Position numbers and translations under genes: made by a program | Shown here: piece by piece, positions 8,534 through 17,709 of the stretch | Layout of the letters: each line of letters opens with the position of its first letter | Numbering within the stretch: position 1 is the stretch's first letter | Notes under the pieces: model-generated | What the model saw: the letters and a program-made list of their open reading frames with translations, nothing else | Database searches by the model: none | Told to the model about the DNA's origin: nothing | DNA from: Marinobacterium stanieri | GTDB lineage: Bacteria > Pseudomonadota > Gammaproteobacteria > Pseudomonadales > Balneatricaceae | DNA: 64,000 nucleotides | NCBI RefSeq assembly: GCF_900155945.1 | Contig: NZ_FTMN01000003.1 | Span: 310,001 to 374,000 of the forward strand | Direction of reading: 5' to 3'

Positions 8534-8555
8534 CTCCTGTGTTGATTGACAGGAG
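8534..8555 (-). promoter_or_regulatory. Hairpin that pairs with the ribosome site of the first PepSY gene
   Basis: On the coding strand CTCCTGT pairs with ACAGGAG across an 8-nt loop. The second arm contains the AGGAG ribosome site of the gene starting at 8525, so folding would hide it. The stem is only 7 bp; effect on translation is inferred. Confidence 0.35.
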
Positions 8556-8557
8556 CC

Positions 8558-8563
8558 AGAATA
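8558..8563 (-). promoter_or_regulatory. Candidate -10 box of PepSY operon
   Basis: TATTCT on the minus strand, 33 bp ahead of the start codon at 8525. The direct-repeat box at 8574-8590 occupies its -35 region, the layout expected when a bound regulator recruits polymerase to a promoter lacking a good -35. Confidence 0.4.
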
Positions 8564-8573
8564 GAGAAGCGGA

Positions 8574-8590
8574 CTTAAATGAAACTTAAA
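8574..8590 (-). promoter_or_regulatory. PmrA/QseB-type operator
   Basis: On the minus strand TTTAAG-TTTCA-TTTAAG, two identical hexamers 11 bp apart. This fits the YTTAAK-N5-YTTAAK pattern known for PmrA, which QseB also binds. It lies 49 bp upstream of the first PepSY gene, whose operon encodes a regulator of just this family. Confidence is in the match; binding is inferred. Confidence 0.6.
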
Positions 8591-8612
8591 TCGCGAAGGG
8601 GATGTAAATAAA

Positions 8613-9440
8613 TCAGGTGTTCAGATAGATACCCTGCTCGTCCTGACGAATTCGACCGGCTTTCATCAGCTGACCCAGCGCCATCTTGTAGGCCTTTTTA
8701 CTGACACCAAAGGTTTCCTTAATGGCAGCAGGGTCACTCTTGTCTCCCAGCGCACAGAAACCCTCACGGGCTTCCAGATACTGCAAAATTTGCTGTGCCA
8801 GAGGGTCAACACGCCCGTACCCCGGCTTTTCCAGCATTACCGTGATTTTGCCATCTTCACGCACCTGCTTGATAAAGCCCGACAGCTTCTGCCCAACACG
8901 TACTGGACGATGAATATCCTGCTGGTGCAAAAGGCCAGAGGTGCAGTTATCGATAATCACCAGATAACCGATATCGGTACGGCGCCATACCAGCATTTCA
9001 ATCAGCTGTGCCTGCTCGTAAGTCACTTCAGGGTCAAAGTGTTTTTCCAGCTTGGTGGTTGCCGCAATGCGTCCGGTATTGTCCAGATAGAGGAATACCG
9101 TGACGTAATCGCCCTGAGCCAGGCGACGGGTCTGCTCGTTGTAAGGCAGAAACAGATCCTTGGGCAGGCCCCAGTCCAGAAAAGCCCCGACCTCATTCAC
9201 TTCCGCCACTTTCAGATTGGCAAACCGACCCACCTGGGCCCGCGGTCGCTTAGTGGTCGCGATCGGCATGTCATTGGTATCCAGGTAGACAAATACCTGC
9301 AAGCTGTCGCCCAGGCGCGTCCCCTCAGGTACTTCAGACTTGGGCAATAGAATACCGCCCTCGCTGCCACCTTCCAGATAGACACCAAAATCGACTTCAC
9401 GAATTACCTTGAGCTTGTTGAGCTGCCCGGTTTCAACCAT
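8613..9440 (-). CDS. cvfB: S1 RNA-binding protein CvfB
   Basis: 275 residues, matching the CvfB/YitL family: three S1-type OB folds in tandem (about residues 1-65, 68-135, 145-210), then a winged-helix domain (about 215-275, KETFGVSKKAYKMALGQLMKAGRI). Such proteins bind RNA and have been tied to virulence gene control in Staphylococcus. The gene stands alone, between the terminator at 9481-9503 and the PepSY promoter region. Cellular role in gammaproteobacteria is little known. Confidence 0.9.
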   Translation of the reverse strand: MVETGQLNKLKVIREVDFGVYLEGGSEGGILLPKSEVPEGTRLGDSLQVFVYLDTNDMPIATTKRPRAQVGRFANLKVAEVNEVGAFLDWGLPKDLFLPYNEQTRRLAQGDYVTVFLYLDNTGRIAATTKLEKHFDPEVTYEQAQLIEMLVWRRTDIGYLVIIDNCTSGLLHQQDIHRPVRVGQKLSGFIKQVREDGKITVMLEKPGYGRVDPLAQQILQYLEAREGFCALGDKSDPAAIKETFGVSKKAYKMALGQLMKAGRIRQDEQGIYLNT

Positions 9441-9480
9441 TTAACACCCCGATCACTGTCTCTCGCGCTGATGCGCCAAT

Positions 9481-9503
9481 AAAAAAGGCATCCAACGGAT
9501 GCC
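9481..9503 (-). terminator. Rho-independent terminator
   Basis: On the minus strand GGCATCC-GTT-GGATGCC is followed directly by six T. It ends the two-gene unit 9565-10525 and separates it from cvfB. Confidence 0.9.
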
Positions 9504-9564
9504 CTGTACAGTATACCTGAGTAATCTTCCGACCGCGGTGTCCACGAGCGCTTTATTCACCCTC

Positions 9565-9747
9565 TTACCGCTTTTTGCTGGCCTTTTTCCTTTTAAAATA
9601 ATCTTTTACCGGGCGAGGCTTATCAGGTAATGCCTTGGCAAACCGATCACGCATGGCCTCGGCACGCCCCTCCTTTTCCTCATGCTCGCGCTTTTCACGG
9701 TGCTTGCTGCCGGCCGTGGCAAAGTCTATGACCCTGGTATCTGCCAT
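9565..9747 (-). CDS. Small basic protein, 60 aa, unrecognised
   Basis: Highly charged and lysine/arginine rich (KHREKREHEEKEGRAEAM; C-terminus DYFKRKKASKKR) with no hydrophobic core, so probably helical and nucleic-acid or ribosome associated. The ATG at 9747 follows a GGAGAG ribosome site and lies 13 bp after the stop of the 254-aa membrane protein gene. A longer frame opening at 9957 would run wholly inside that gene and is rejected. The base composition of the frame is normal for the region. Function unknown. Confidence 0.65.
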   Translation of the reverse strand: MADTRVIDFATAGSKHREKREHEEKEGRAEAMRDRFAKALPDKPRPVKDYFKRKKASKKR

Positions 9748-9760
9748 TATCACTCTCCGC

Positions 9761-10525
9761 TCATGTATCGCCCTGGGTAATCGATTTATGGGCGTTGTTT
9801 TGCTGCTTTTTGATCTCAAGCGCACGCTGGCGAATGAGTCTGTACATTCGCATGAAGTCCACCTCATTTGAATGCCTTTCCTCGAGCACGTAACGGTCTC
9901 TGCTGCTGCCGAAGCAGAGGCTACGCACGCCGGTTCTTTTCCCCATAATACTGACAAATGTAAGTCCCGCCAGTGGAACCGATGCCCTGTGATACTTCAG
10001 GTGCTTGTATACCGGTAGTTGAACGTATTCACCCCCAACCCTCACAGTGAAACCACCGCTCAGGGCAACTCGCAGATTTACCAGTGCTCGCCACAGGGTT
10101 GGCAGCAAGGTGAGAAACATAAGGGCCAACATCAGCCAGAGACCGACCTCGACCTGATCCAGCCGGGACCACTCATGAAGTTTAACGCCAAGCAGCAGAA
10201 TAACCGGACACAACACAATCAGTGCCAAAACTGCACGCCGGCTATTGTGCAGATAGGAAAACACCACCTCCCCTTGAGGAAACGGCTGCTCAATCAGCGC
10301 CTGTATTTTTTGCCTGTCCCTTTCTCGCCGGGCACTTCTGAGTCCAAACAACCAAACCAGTATCGCGACCGGAGCGGTGACAATGGCGCTGATGTTTAGT
10401 CGAGCTATTAACTGGTTAAGCCATTGGTACGAGTCGGAGCCACCATCAATGACTAAAAACGCAAGGGAGAACGCGACAACCAGCAAAGCCCATACCATGA
10501 GTACACGCATGAGAGACTTCATCAT
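9761..10525 (-). CDS. Unrecognised four-helix membrane protein, 254 aa
   Basis: Hydrophobic helices at about 8-26, 44-64, 94-114 and 124-146, then a cytoplasmic domain of about 100 residues that is strand-rich and basic (FTVRVGGEYVQLPVYKHLKYHRASVPL) and ends in a charged helix. A basic loop (RSARRERDRQK) follows helix 2, consistent with a cytoplasmic position. No family motif is recognised. The gene is followed by the 60-aa basic protein gene and the terminator at 9481-9503, so these two form a unit. Confidence 0.7.
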   Translation of the reverse strand: MMKSLMRVLMVWALLVVAFSLAFLVIDGGSDSYQWLNQLIARLNISAIVTAPVAILVWLFGLRSARRERDRQKIQALIEQPFPQGEVVFSYLHNSRRAVLALIVLCPVILLLGVKLHEWSRLDQVEVGLWLMLALMFLTLLPTLWRALVNLRVALSGGFTVRVGGEYVQLPVYKHLKYHRASVPLAGLTFVSIMGKRTGVRSLCFGSSRDRYVLEERHSNEVDFMRMYRLIRQRALEIKKQQNNAHKSITQGDT

Positions 10526-10645
10526 TTGCTATCTCTCAGTACGTCACTATTCGTGTACAAACGATGTCGTGGAATAGCCATGAATACTTCCTTGTATTCA
10601 AATTTGCATAACGTCAGTGGACTGGTTTCCCTGACCGGTCACCCT

Positions 10646-13600
10646 CTAGTTCTTGCTTAACAGCCTGCCACACTCAGCTGCCGGGAGCGGACGCGAGTAA
10701 TAGTAGCCTTGATATTGATCGCAGCCGTGCGCGTGCAGAAATGCCAGCTGCGCTTCATTCTCGACACCCTCTGCAATGATAGTCAGCCCCAGTATATGGC
10801 CCAGCGAAATGACAGCATGAGCAATAGCAGCATCTTCACTGTCCACATCGATGTCTTTTACAAATGACCGATCAATCTTGAGTTTATCAACCGAGAGCCG
10901 CTTCAGATAAGCCATGCTCGAATAACCGGTGCCGAAGTCATCGATAGACATTTTAACACCCAGCTTGCGCAACCGACTCATGACTTCCAGTGCCTGGTCG
11001 GCTTCTTTAAGCAATATGGACTCCGTGAGTTCCAGCTCAAGATTGGAGGCATCTATGCCTGATTCACGTATCGCCGATGAAACGGCCTCATAGAGGTCAC
11101 CCCGGGTAAACTGGAGAGCCGATATATTGACCGCCATGACAAAGTCAGCGAGGCCAAATTCTTCTTGCCAGGCCTTCAGCTGGCGACAGGCTTCCTGCAA
11201 CACCCGACGACCAATTTCCACGATCAAACCACTGCTTTCTGCCACAGGAATAAATCGGTCCGGCGGGACAATACCAATGTCAGGGTTTTCCCAACGGATC
11301 AGAGCCTCTACCCCAACGATGTGACCACTTTTTATGTCCAGCTGTGGCTGATAATGCAAGACGAACTCGCGACGTTCCAACGCTCGGAGCAGGCTATTAC
11401 GGACCATGATTCGATCCATCACGTCCACATTCATCTTGTTGGTAAAGAACCGGTAGGCATTACGCCCGGCTTCCTTGGCACTGTACATGGCCATATCGGC
11501 CTTTTTCATCAAGCTGTCAAAGCAGGTGCCATCATCGGGGTACATGGCGACACCAATGGAAGCCGAGATTGATACCCTTTGCCCCGCCAAATCGAATGGC
11601 CGCGCCATGGCCGACAACACCTTGGTACAAATGGACGACACGGCGTGCATCTCTATGTCGCCCGTGAGCATGATCAGAAACTCGTCACCGCCCTGACGAC
11701 TCACGGTATCGGTTTCGCGAACGGTTTCCACCAGACGTTCAGCCGCCGCACGGATCAGGTCATCGCCCTGAGTATGACCAAGCGCATCATTGATCGATTT
11801 GAACTGGTCCAGGTCTACAAATAACAAGGCAAAGCGGGCATCAACTTCCCGTTTGGCACGGGTCAGTTCCTGCTCCATACGGTCTCGCGCCAACTGGCGG
11901 TTAGGCAGCTCGGTCAAGGGGTCGTGGTAGGCGAGGAAGTCGATACGCTCCATCGCTTCCTTGTTTTCAGTGATGTCATCTGAAATGCCGATAAAGTGGG
12001 TAATGGCACCTTTGGAATCACGCACGGCACTGGCCGTCAGCCATTGCAGGTAGCGGCTGCCATCCTTGCGTCGGCTCCAGATTTCACCCCGCCAATAGCC
12101 GTCTTCCTCAAGGGCCTTCCAGAAGGAATCGTTAAGGGTTTCGGATTGAAGCCCCGAGCGCAGCACGTCCGGTTTACGCCCGATCACTTCGTCCTGGGTG
12201 TAACCACTCAACTGTGTGAAGGCCGGGTTGGTTGCGATAATGTAGCCCTGAGCGTCCGTAACCGTAATGGCACTGTGACTGTACTCAATGACGCGGGAAG
12301 AAAGGTGCAATGCATCCTGTACCCGCGTCTGCTCTATCACCTGGGTCGTCAAACCTGCCAGCGATTCCACCAGCACCTGGTCAGCGGTCAAAGACAACCC
12401 GGGGCGCTGATAGAAGACCGCGAACACGCCCAGCACCTGCCCTTCTTTAGACAATACGGGCCGGCACCAGCATGAACGGAACCCCGCCGCCTTGACCAGC
12501 CCCAATAACTCCACCCAATCCTGAGCCTGGGTAATATCATCGAGTACTGATGTTTGGACATTGTTTATAGCCGCCTTGAACATGGCGGGCACCCTTTCCA
12601 TGCCCAATGAGGCCAGGGCCTGGGCGAAGCCGGGGTTTAATCGGGGCGCAGCGCCCAGGGTCAATCCTGCCCCGCCAGGTTCAAGCAGGAAAATACTGGC
12701 AAACATCTCCGGATTGATACTTTCCAGACCGGTGGCCAGTGTTGTTAAAACAGCTGACAGTGAATTCCCCTGCGCCAGACTGTGCAAGGTAGCGTTGCTG
12801 GTTTCCTGCAGCAGGTGGTCGCGCCAGGACTCCGTTATATCCTGTACTGTGCCCACTCCCTTGAACAGTTGCCCTTCGTGCTCGGTCTCCAGCTCTGCCT
12901 GCTCATGAACCCATCGGGTTTCCCCATCTACAATGATGCGGTGGCGGATATCATAAGGTGCACCCTGCATCGCATTTGACCAGGCATCACGCACCTCAGC
13001 GACATCCTCAGGATGAACACGCGCTATAAAGCCGGCGTAGTCGATAGGCTGCCCGACTGGAATCCCGAAGATCCGATAGGTTTCATCTGACCACCTCAAC
13101 TCGCCAGTTTCCGCATTCAGAGACCAGCTGCCAATTCTGGCAACCTGCTGAGCTCGTGCAAGCTCACACTCTCGAATGCGCAGCGCCTGTTCTGCTTGCC
13201 TGATTTCACTGATATCAGTCCAGGAAGACTCGATATAGGCACGGCCTTGCAGCTCGATCACACTGGTACTGACCACAACGTTACGATAATGACCGTCACG
13301 ATGTCGGTGACGCGTTTCAAAACTCAACTTGCCGGCTTCGAGGATGCGATCAAATTTTTTGCGGACCTGAATCTCCGTCAGCTCATCAAGATCGAATATG
13401 GTCAGCTCGGAAAACTCATCTCGGCTATAGCCAAGGTTCCGGTAGGCGGCTTCATTGAATTCCAGCATACCGCCCGTCTCGGGATCGACCAGAACAATGG
13501 CATTGCCAGCCAGATTAACAATGGTCTCCAGCATGCTCTGGCGTTCCCGCAGCGACTCCCTGACGGTATTCAGCTTGGAGATATCACGGGCAACCCCGAG

Positions 13601-14032
13601 GACGCCCAAACGTTGCCCCTCTGCGTCTCTTAAAGGCGATTTGATGGTTTCAAACAGACCGATATAGCCATTGCTGGCAAAGGTCAGCCATTCCTCATTG
13701 ATGCTGGCTTTACCATTGGCGACGGAGCTCAGGTCGTGTTTACGGAAGAAGTCTGCCAGCTCGGAGTCGACAAAGTCATAGTCCGTTTTCCCCAGAATCT
13801 GCTGGCGGGAAGCGCCGAAAAAACGCTCAAAAGCGGCATTGCAAAACAGGTAAACACCGTCGTTGTCTTTCAGCCAGACAAGATCAGGTATGGCATCCAG
13901 CAGGTCTTGCAGGACACCCTCGGTCGAGTTGAACACCAGATGTTCCAAACTACGTATCAAATCCTCACTCCGGCTTGAGGCCTGAGTGTCAGCAGTCAGT
14001 GGTTTGGGTTTGCGTTTGTTACTGGAAGTCAT
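10646..14032 (-). CDS. PAS/GAF/GGDEF/EAL cyclic-di-GMP signalling protein
   Basis: 1128 residues without transmembrane segments. Three PAS domains (about 40-150, 155-275, 285-400) are followed by a GAF domain (about 405-570), a fourth PAS (about 580-695), GGDEF (motif intact near residue 780, with an RETD I-site five residues before it) and EAL (EALIRW near 908, DDFGTGYSSMAYLK intact). It can in principle both make and degrade c-di-GMP; the I-site allows feedback inhibition of the cyclase. The ATG at 14032 has a GCAGGAT ribosome site; an upstream in-frame GTG at 14098 has none. No adjacent partner gene. Confidence 0.93.
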   Translation of the reverse strand: MTSSNKRKPKPLTADTQASSRSEDLIRSLEHLVFNSTEGVLQDLLDAIPDLVWLKDNDGVYLFCNAAFERFFGASRQQILGKTDYDFVDSELADFFRKHDLSSVANGKASINEEWLTFASNGYIGLFETIKSPLRDAEGQRLGVLGVARDISKLNTVRESLRERQSMLETIVNLAGNAIVLVDPETGGMLEFNEAAYRNLGYSRDEFSELTIFDLDELTEIQVRKKFDRILEAGKLSFETRHRHRDGHYRNVVVSTSVIELQGRAYIESSWTDISEIRQAEQALRIRECELARAQQVARIGSWSLNAETGELRWSDETYRIFGIPVGQPIDYAGFIARVHPEDVAEVRDAWSNAMQGAPYDIRHRIIVDGETRWVHEQAELETEHEGQLFKGVGTVQDITESWRDHLLQETSNATLHSLAQGNSLSAVLTTLATGLESINPEMFASIFLLEPGGAGLTLGAAPRLNPGFAQALASLGMERVPAMFKAAINNVQTSVLDDITQAQDWVELLGLVKAAGFRSCWCRPVLSKEGQVLGVFAVFYQRPGLSLTADQVLVESLAGLTTQVIEQTRVQDALHLSSRVIEYSHSAITVTDAQGYIIATNPAFTQLSGYTQDEVIGRKPDVLRSGLQSETLNDSFWKALEEDGYWRGEIWSRRKDGSRYLQWLTASAVRDSKGAITHFIGISDDITENKEAMERIDFLAYHDPLTELPNRQLARDRMEQELTRAKREVDARFALLFVDLDQFKSINDALGHTQGDDLIRAAAERLVETVRETDTVSRQGGDEFLIMLTGDIEMHAVSSICTKVLSAMARPFDLAGQRVSISASIGVAMYPDDGTCFDSLMKKADMAMYSAKEAGRNAYRFFTNKMNVDVMDRIMVRNSLLRALERREFVLHYQPQLDIKSGHIVGVEALIRWENPDIGIVPPDRFIPVAESSGLIVEIGRRVLQEACRQLKAWQEEFGLADFVMAVNISALQFTRGDLYEAVSSAIRESGIDASNLELELTESILLKEADQALEVMSRLRKLGVKMSIDDFGTGYSSMAYLKRLSVDKLKIDRSFVKDIDVDSEDAAIAHAVISLGHILGLTIIAEGVENEAQLAFLHAHGCDQYQGYYYSRPLPAAECGRLLSKN

Positions 14033-14275
14033 GCTCAATCCTGCATCCCGAGATACGACCATGCCGGCGTATGGACACACTATGACTTCCATTTTCACAG
14101 AGGGTGGGGAACCCCATGCCGACTTGAAAGTTATATTAGTTGCTTTGGAACAATTAAAGAAGTCGTCTTAGGTCGAGTGATTGTACGCAAGAGACAAGGA
14201 TAAACCGACGTGGTCTTAGTCAGCGGTATCGAGCAAGAGGAAAGAGGCAGAAGACTGTTATTCAAGAAGGGGAAG

Positions 14276-14299
14276 GCATGGCCCGCTATCGGGCCATGC
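14276..14299 (-). terminator. Terminator of ppsA
   Basis: GCATGGCCCG and CGGGCCATGC form a perfect 10-bp stem with a 4-nt loop, 16 bp beyond the ppsA stop. On the minus strand a pyrimidine-rich TTCCCCTTCTT follows. Confidence 0.75.
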
Positions 14300-14314
14300 G
14301 CATGGTTCACTCGA

Positions 14315-16726
14315 TCAGGCCTTTTCTTCGTTGGCCAGGAAGAACCAGGTATCCAGAACCGAATCCGGGTTCAGGGAAACGCTGTTGATCCCCTGCTCCA
14401 TTAGCCAGCGCGCCAGATCAGGATGATCAGACGGGCCCTGACCGCAAATACCGACGTATTTGCCCTGCTTGCGGCAGGCCTCAATCGCCATTGCCAGCAG
14501 GCGTTTGACCGCTTCATTACGCTCATCAAACAGGTGGGCAATAATGCCGGAGTCCCGGTCCAGACCCAATGTCAGCTGCGTCAGGTCGTTGGAACCGATG
14601 GAGAAACCATCGAAGTATTCCAGGAACTGGTCTGCCAGCAGTGCGTTGGACGGAATCTCACACATCATGATGAGACGCAGACCATTTTCACCACGCTTGA
14701 GACCGTTATCCGCCAGCAGTTCAACGACCTGCTTGGCTTCGCCCGGGGTACGGACGAACGGCATCATCACTTCCACATTGGTCAGCTTCATTTCGTCACG
14801 CACGCGCTTGATGGCGCGGCATTCCAGCTCGAAGCAGTCACGGAAGTTATCGGAGATGTAGCGCGCCGCACCACGGAAGCCCAGCATGGGGTTCTCTTCG
14901 CTCGGCTCGTAACGATCACCACCGATCAGGTGTCCGTACTCGTTTGACTTGAAGTCAGACATGCGCACGATCACCTTCTTCGGATAGAAGGCAGCCGCCA
15001 GCGTAGAGATACCTTCCACCAGCTTGTCGACATAGAAATCGACCGGAGATGCATAACCACCGATACGGCGTTCGATCACCTGCTTGGTGTCACGCGGCTG
15101 ATCATCAAAGTTCAGCAGCGCTTTGGGGTGCACACCGATCATGCGGTTGATGATGAATTCCAAGCGCGCCAGACCAACACCGGCATTGGGCAGGGACTGG
15201 AAGTCAAACGCGCGATCCGGGTTACCTACGTTCATCATGATTTCGAACGGCAGGCTCGGCATGGATTCAACACTGTTGCTCTGATGCTCGAACGCCAGCT
15301 CGCCTTGATAGACGCGACCCGTATCACCTTCGGCGCAGGATACGGTGACCAGCTGGCCATCGTTCAGCTTTTCGGTGGCATCGCCGCAGCCGACAATCGC
15401 CGGAATACCCAACTCACGGGCAATAATAGCCGCGTGGCAAGTACGTCCACCGCGGTTGGTAACAATGGCAGCAGCACGCTTCATGACCGGTTCCCAGTCC
15501 GGGTCAGTCATATCGGTTACCAGCACATCACCCGGCTGGACTTCGTGCATCTGATCCAGACCGCTGACCACACGTACCGGGCCAGAGCCGATACGATGGC
15601 CAATGGAACGACCTTCAACCAGTTCCTTGCCCTTCTCTTTCAGCAGGTAGCGCTCAATCACGGTACCCTTGCTCTGGCTCTGAACGGTTTCAGGACGCGC
15701 CTGAACCACGTACAGCAAGCCGTCATCACCATCTTTGGCCCACTCGATATCCATCGGACGGCCGTAATGTTTCTCGATGATCACAGCGATGCGCGCCAGC
15801 TCTTCTACATCAGCATCACTGATGGAGAACTGGTTGCGATCAGCCTTGGCGACATCAACGGTCTCAACCGCATTGCCGGCACTGCCGTCTTCGGTGTAGA
15901 CCATTTTGATCGCTTTGGAGCCCAGGGTACGGCGCAAAATAGCCGGGGCGCCCTGCGCCAGAGTCGGCTTGTAAACGTAAAATTCGTCCGGGTTTACGGA
16001 ACCCTGCACCACGGTTTCACCCAGGCCGTAAGCGGAGGTAATGAACACCACATGGTTGAAACCTGATTCGGTATCCATGGTGAACATGACACCGGAAGAG
16101 CCGGTTTCAGAACGCACCATGCGCTGAATGCCGGCAGACAGGGCAACTTCGGCGTGGGTAAAGCCCTTGTGCACACGATAGGAAATGGCGCGGTCGTTGT
16201 AGAGGGATGCAAACACTTCCTTGATGGCGTGTTTTACATTTTCCAGGCCACGAATGTTCAGGAAGGTTTCCTGCTGGCCTGCAAAGGAAGCATCGGGCAA
16301 ATCTTCTGCGGTTGCAGATGAACGTACGGCAACGGAAATATCATCGCCCTCGCTCATTTCTGCCCAGGCATCGTTGATCGCCTGATCCAGCTCGGGCTGG
16401 AATTCGGCATCCATGATCCACTGTCGGATCTGGCTACCGGTTTCAATCAGTGCACGGGTATCATCCGCATCCAGTTCGTCCAGCGCCTTGTTGATACGAT
16501 CAGCAAGACCGCTTTGCGCCAGAAAGTCACGATAGGCAAGCGCGGTGGTGGCAAAACCGCCGGGTACTCGCACCCCGGCATCACTAAGCTGGTGAATCAT
16601 TTCACCCAAAGATGCATTCTTGCCGCCGACTTTGTCGACATCTCCCATGCCCGCCTGTTCAAGGCGCAGTACATAATCCTGCAAAGCCAGTTCTCCTGAG
16701 TCTGAGCCGTTTGACGTAAGGATCAT
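14315..16726 (-). CDS. ppsA: Phosphoenolpyruvate synthase
   Basis: 803 residues, near the usual 790-800. Makes PEP from pyruvate and ATP for gluconeogenesis. Domains in order: ATP-grasp-like nucleotide domain ([10 protein letters not shown] near 35; [22 protein letters not shown]), swivelling phosphohistidine domain ([21 protein letters not shown], catalytic His), and C-terminal PEP/pyruvate barrel ([37 protein letters not shown]). It is divergent from ppsR, whose product switches it on and off. Downstream of the lactate and propionate routes also coded in this window, it commits their pyruvate to sugar synthesis. Confidence 0.97.
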   Translation of the reverse strand: MILTSNGSDSGELALQDYVLRLEQAGMGDVDKVGGKNASLGEMIHQLSDAGVRVPGGFATTALAYRDFLAQSGLADRINKALDELDADDTRALIETGSQIRQWIMDAEFQPELDQAINDAWAEMSEGDDISVAVRSSATAEDLPDASFAGQQETFLNIRGLENVKHAIKEVFASLYNDRAISYRVHKGFTHAEVALSAGIQRMVRSETGSSGVMFTMDTESGFNHVVFITSAYGLGETVVQGSVNPDEFYVYKPTLAQGAPAILRRTLGSKAIKMVYTEDGSAGNAVETVDVAKADRNQFSISDADVEELARIAVIIEKHYGRPMDIEWAKDGDDGLLYVVQARPETVQSQSKGTVIERYLLKEKGKELVEGRSIGHRIGSGPVRVVSGLDQMHEVQPGDVLVTDMTDPDWEPVMKRAAAIVTNRGGRTCHAAIIARELGIPAIVGCGDATEKLNDGQLVTVSCAEGDTGRVYQGELAFEHQSNSVESMPSLPFEIMMNVGNPDRAFDFQSLPNAGVGLARLEFIINRMIGVHPKALLNFDDQPRDTKQVIERRIGGYASPVDFYVDKLVEGISTLAAAFYPKKVIVRMSDFKSNEYGHLIGGDRYEPSEENPMLGFRGAARYISDNFRDCFELECRAIKRVRDEMKLTNVEVMMPFVRTPGEAKQVVELLADNGLKRGENGLRLIMMCEIPSNALLADQFLEYFDGFSIGSNDLTQLTLGLDRDSGIIAHLFDERNEAVKRLLAMAIEACRKQGKYVGICGQGPSDHPDLARWLMEQGINSVSLNPDSVLDTWFFLANEEKA

Positions 16727-16778
16727 TCTTATTATTCAGTCTGAGAGCCGGATAATACTGCAGATAAATCAAAAAATC

Positions 16779-16791
16779 TTGGCCTGGCCAA
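16779..16791. promoter_or_regulatory. Palindrome in ppsA-ppsR intergenic region
   Basis: TTGGCCTGGCCAA is symmetric about its central T and lies 53 bp from the ppsA start and 100 bp from the ppsR start, a good place for an operator serving both genes. No known regulator is assigned. Confidence 0.35.
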
Positions 16792-16843
16792 AATGTAATT
16801 TAACTACAAGAACGGGACGGTTTTTTTCTGCTAAAGTAGCCCC

Positions 16844-16857
16844 CCTGCCATGGCAGG
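16844..16857. promoter_or_regulatory. Second palindrome, ppsR leader
   Basis: CCTGCCATGGCAGG is a perfect 14-bp palindrome about 34 bp ahead of the ppsR ATG. It can be an operator or a short mRNA stem. Confidence 0.3.
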
Positions 16858-16869
16858 AGAACACCCAAG

Positions 16870-16879
16870 TTGTCGACAA
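16870..16879. promoter_or_regulatory. TTGTCGACAA site in ppsR leader
   Basis: The same 10-bp palindrome forms the core of the operator ahead of the prp operon at 40049-40060. Here it ends 11 bp before the ppsR ATG, overlapping the ribosome-site region. A shared regulator is possible but the motif is short and similar cores also occur inside genes. Confidence 0.25.
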
Positions 16880-16890
16880 TCGAGGTAGGT

Positions 16891-17709
16891 ATGAAACGCA
16901 CGGCTTTCTTTATTTCAGATGGCACAGGCATTACGGCTGAAACCCTGGGGAACAGCCTGCTTTCGCAGTTTGAAGATATTACATTTGACAAGATAACCCT
17001 GCCGTATGTCGACACTGTCCAAAAAGCGCAACAGGTTGTAGACCGTATAAATCGCCAGGGCGAAATAGACGGTAAGCCACCCATTGTACTCGATACCATC
17101 GTCAATGATGAAATACGTGATCTGCTGGCCAGCTGTAACGGCTTCAAAATCGACGTTTTTTCAACTTTCTTGAAGCCGCTGGAATCAGAGCTGGAAACCC
17201 ACTCCTCCTACTCCGTAGGCAAATCACACGCGATCAATGAGATGGAGCGCTACAAAGACCGTATCGATTCCGTCAACTTTGCGCTGGATAACGATGATGG
17301 TGCGCGTACCCGTCAATACAATCAGGCCGACATTATTCTGGTAGGTGTATCCCGTTGCGGTAAAACACCGACCTGTCTCTATATGGCACTGCAATTCGGT
17401 ATTCGCGCAGCCAACTACCCGCTAACAGAGGAAGACATGGAGGCCAACCGCTTGCCGGAAATTCTGCAGCAGCATCGCCACAAGCTGTACGGTCTGACCA
17501 TCGATCCCTTCCAGCTGGCCGCTATTCGTCACGAACGCCGCGCCAACAGTCGTTACGCGTCACTGGATCAGTGTGACTTCGAGGTGCGTACGGTCGAGCG
17601 TCTGTTTACCAAGGAAAATGTGGATTGCATCAATACTACCAACTTCTCCATTGAAGAAATTGCGACCCGCATCATCAATGAAACGGGCCTTAAGCGCCGT
17701 ATCAGCTGA
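16891..17709 (+). CDS. ppsR: PEP synthase regulatory kinase/phosphorylase
   Basis: 272 residues (E. coli PpsR 277). The DUF299 protein inactivates PpsA by ADP-dependent threonine phosphorylation and reactivates it by Pi-dependent removal. Visible: N-terminal [16 protein letters not shown]-loop [10 protein letters not shown] near residue 155, and the C-terminal STEEIA-type end ([11 protein letters not shown]). ATG at 16891 follows GAGGTAGGT; an in-frame TTG at 16870 lies inside a palindrome and is rejected. Divergent to its target ppsA, as is usual. Confidence 0.96.
   Translation: MKRTAFFISDGTGITAETLGNSLLSQFEDITFDKITLPYVDTVQKAQQVVDRINRQGEIDGKPPIVLDTIVNDEIRDLLASCNGFKIDVFSTFLKPLESELETHSSYSVGKSHAINEMERYKDRIDSVNFALDNDDGARTRQYNQADIILVGVSRCGKTPTCLYMALQFGIRAANYPLTEEDMEANRLPEILQQHRHKLYGLTIDPFQLAAIRHERRANSRYASLDQCDFEVRTVERLFTKENVDCINTTNFSIEEIATRIINETGLKRRIS

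Noticed and set aside
15128-16066. 312-codon plus-strand frame opposite ppsA
   Set aside because: Antisense shadow of a conserved gene without motifs.
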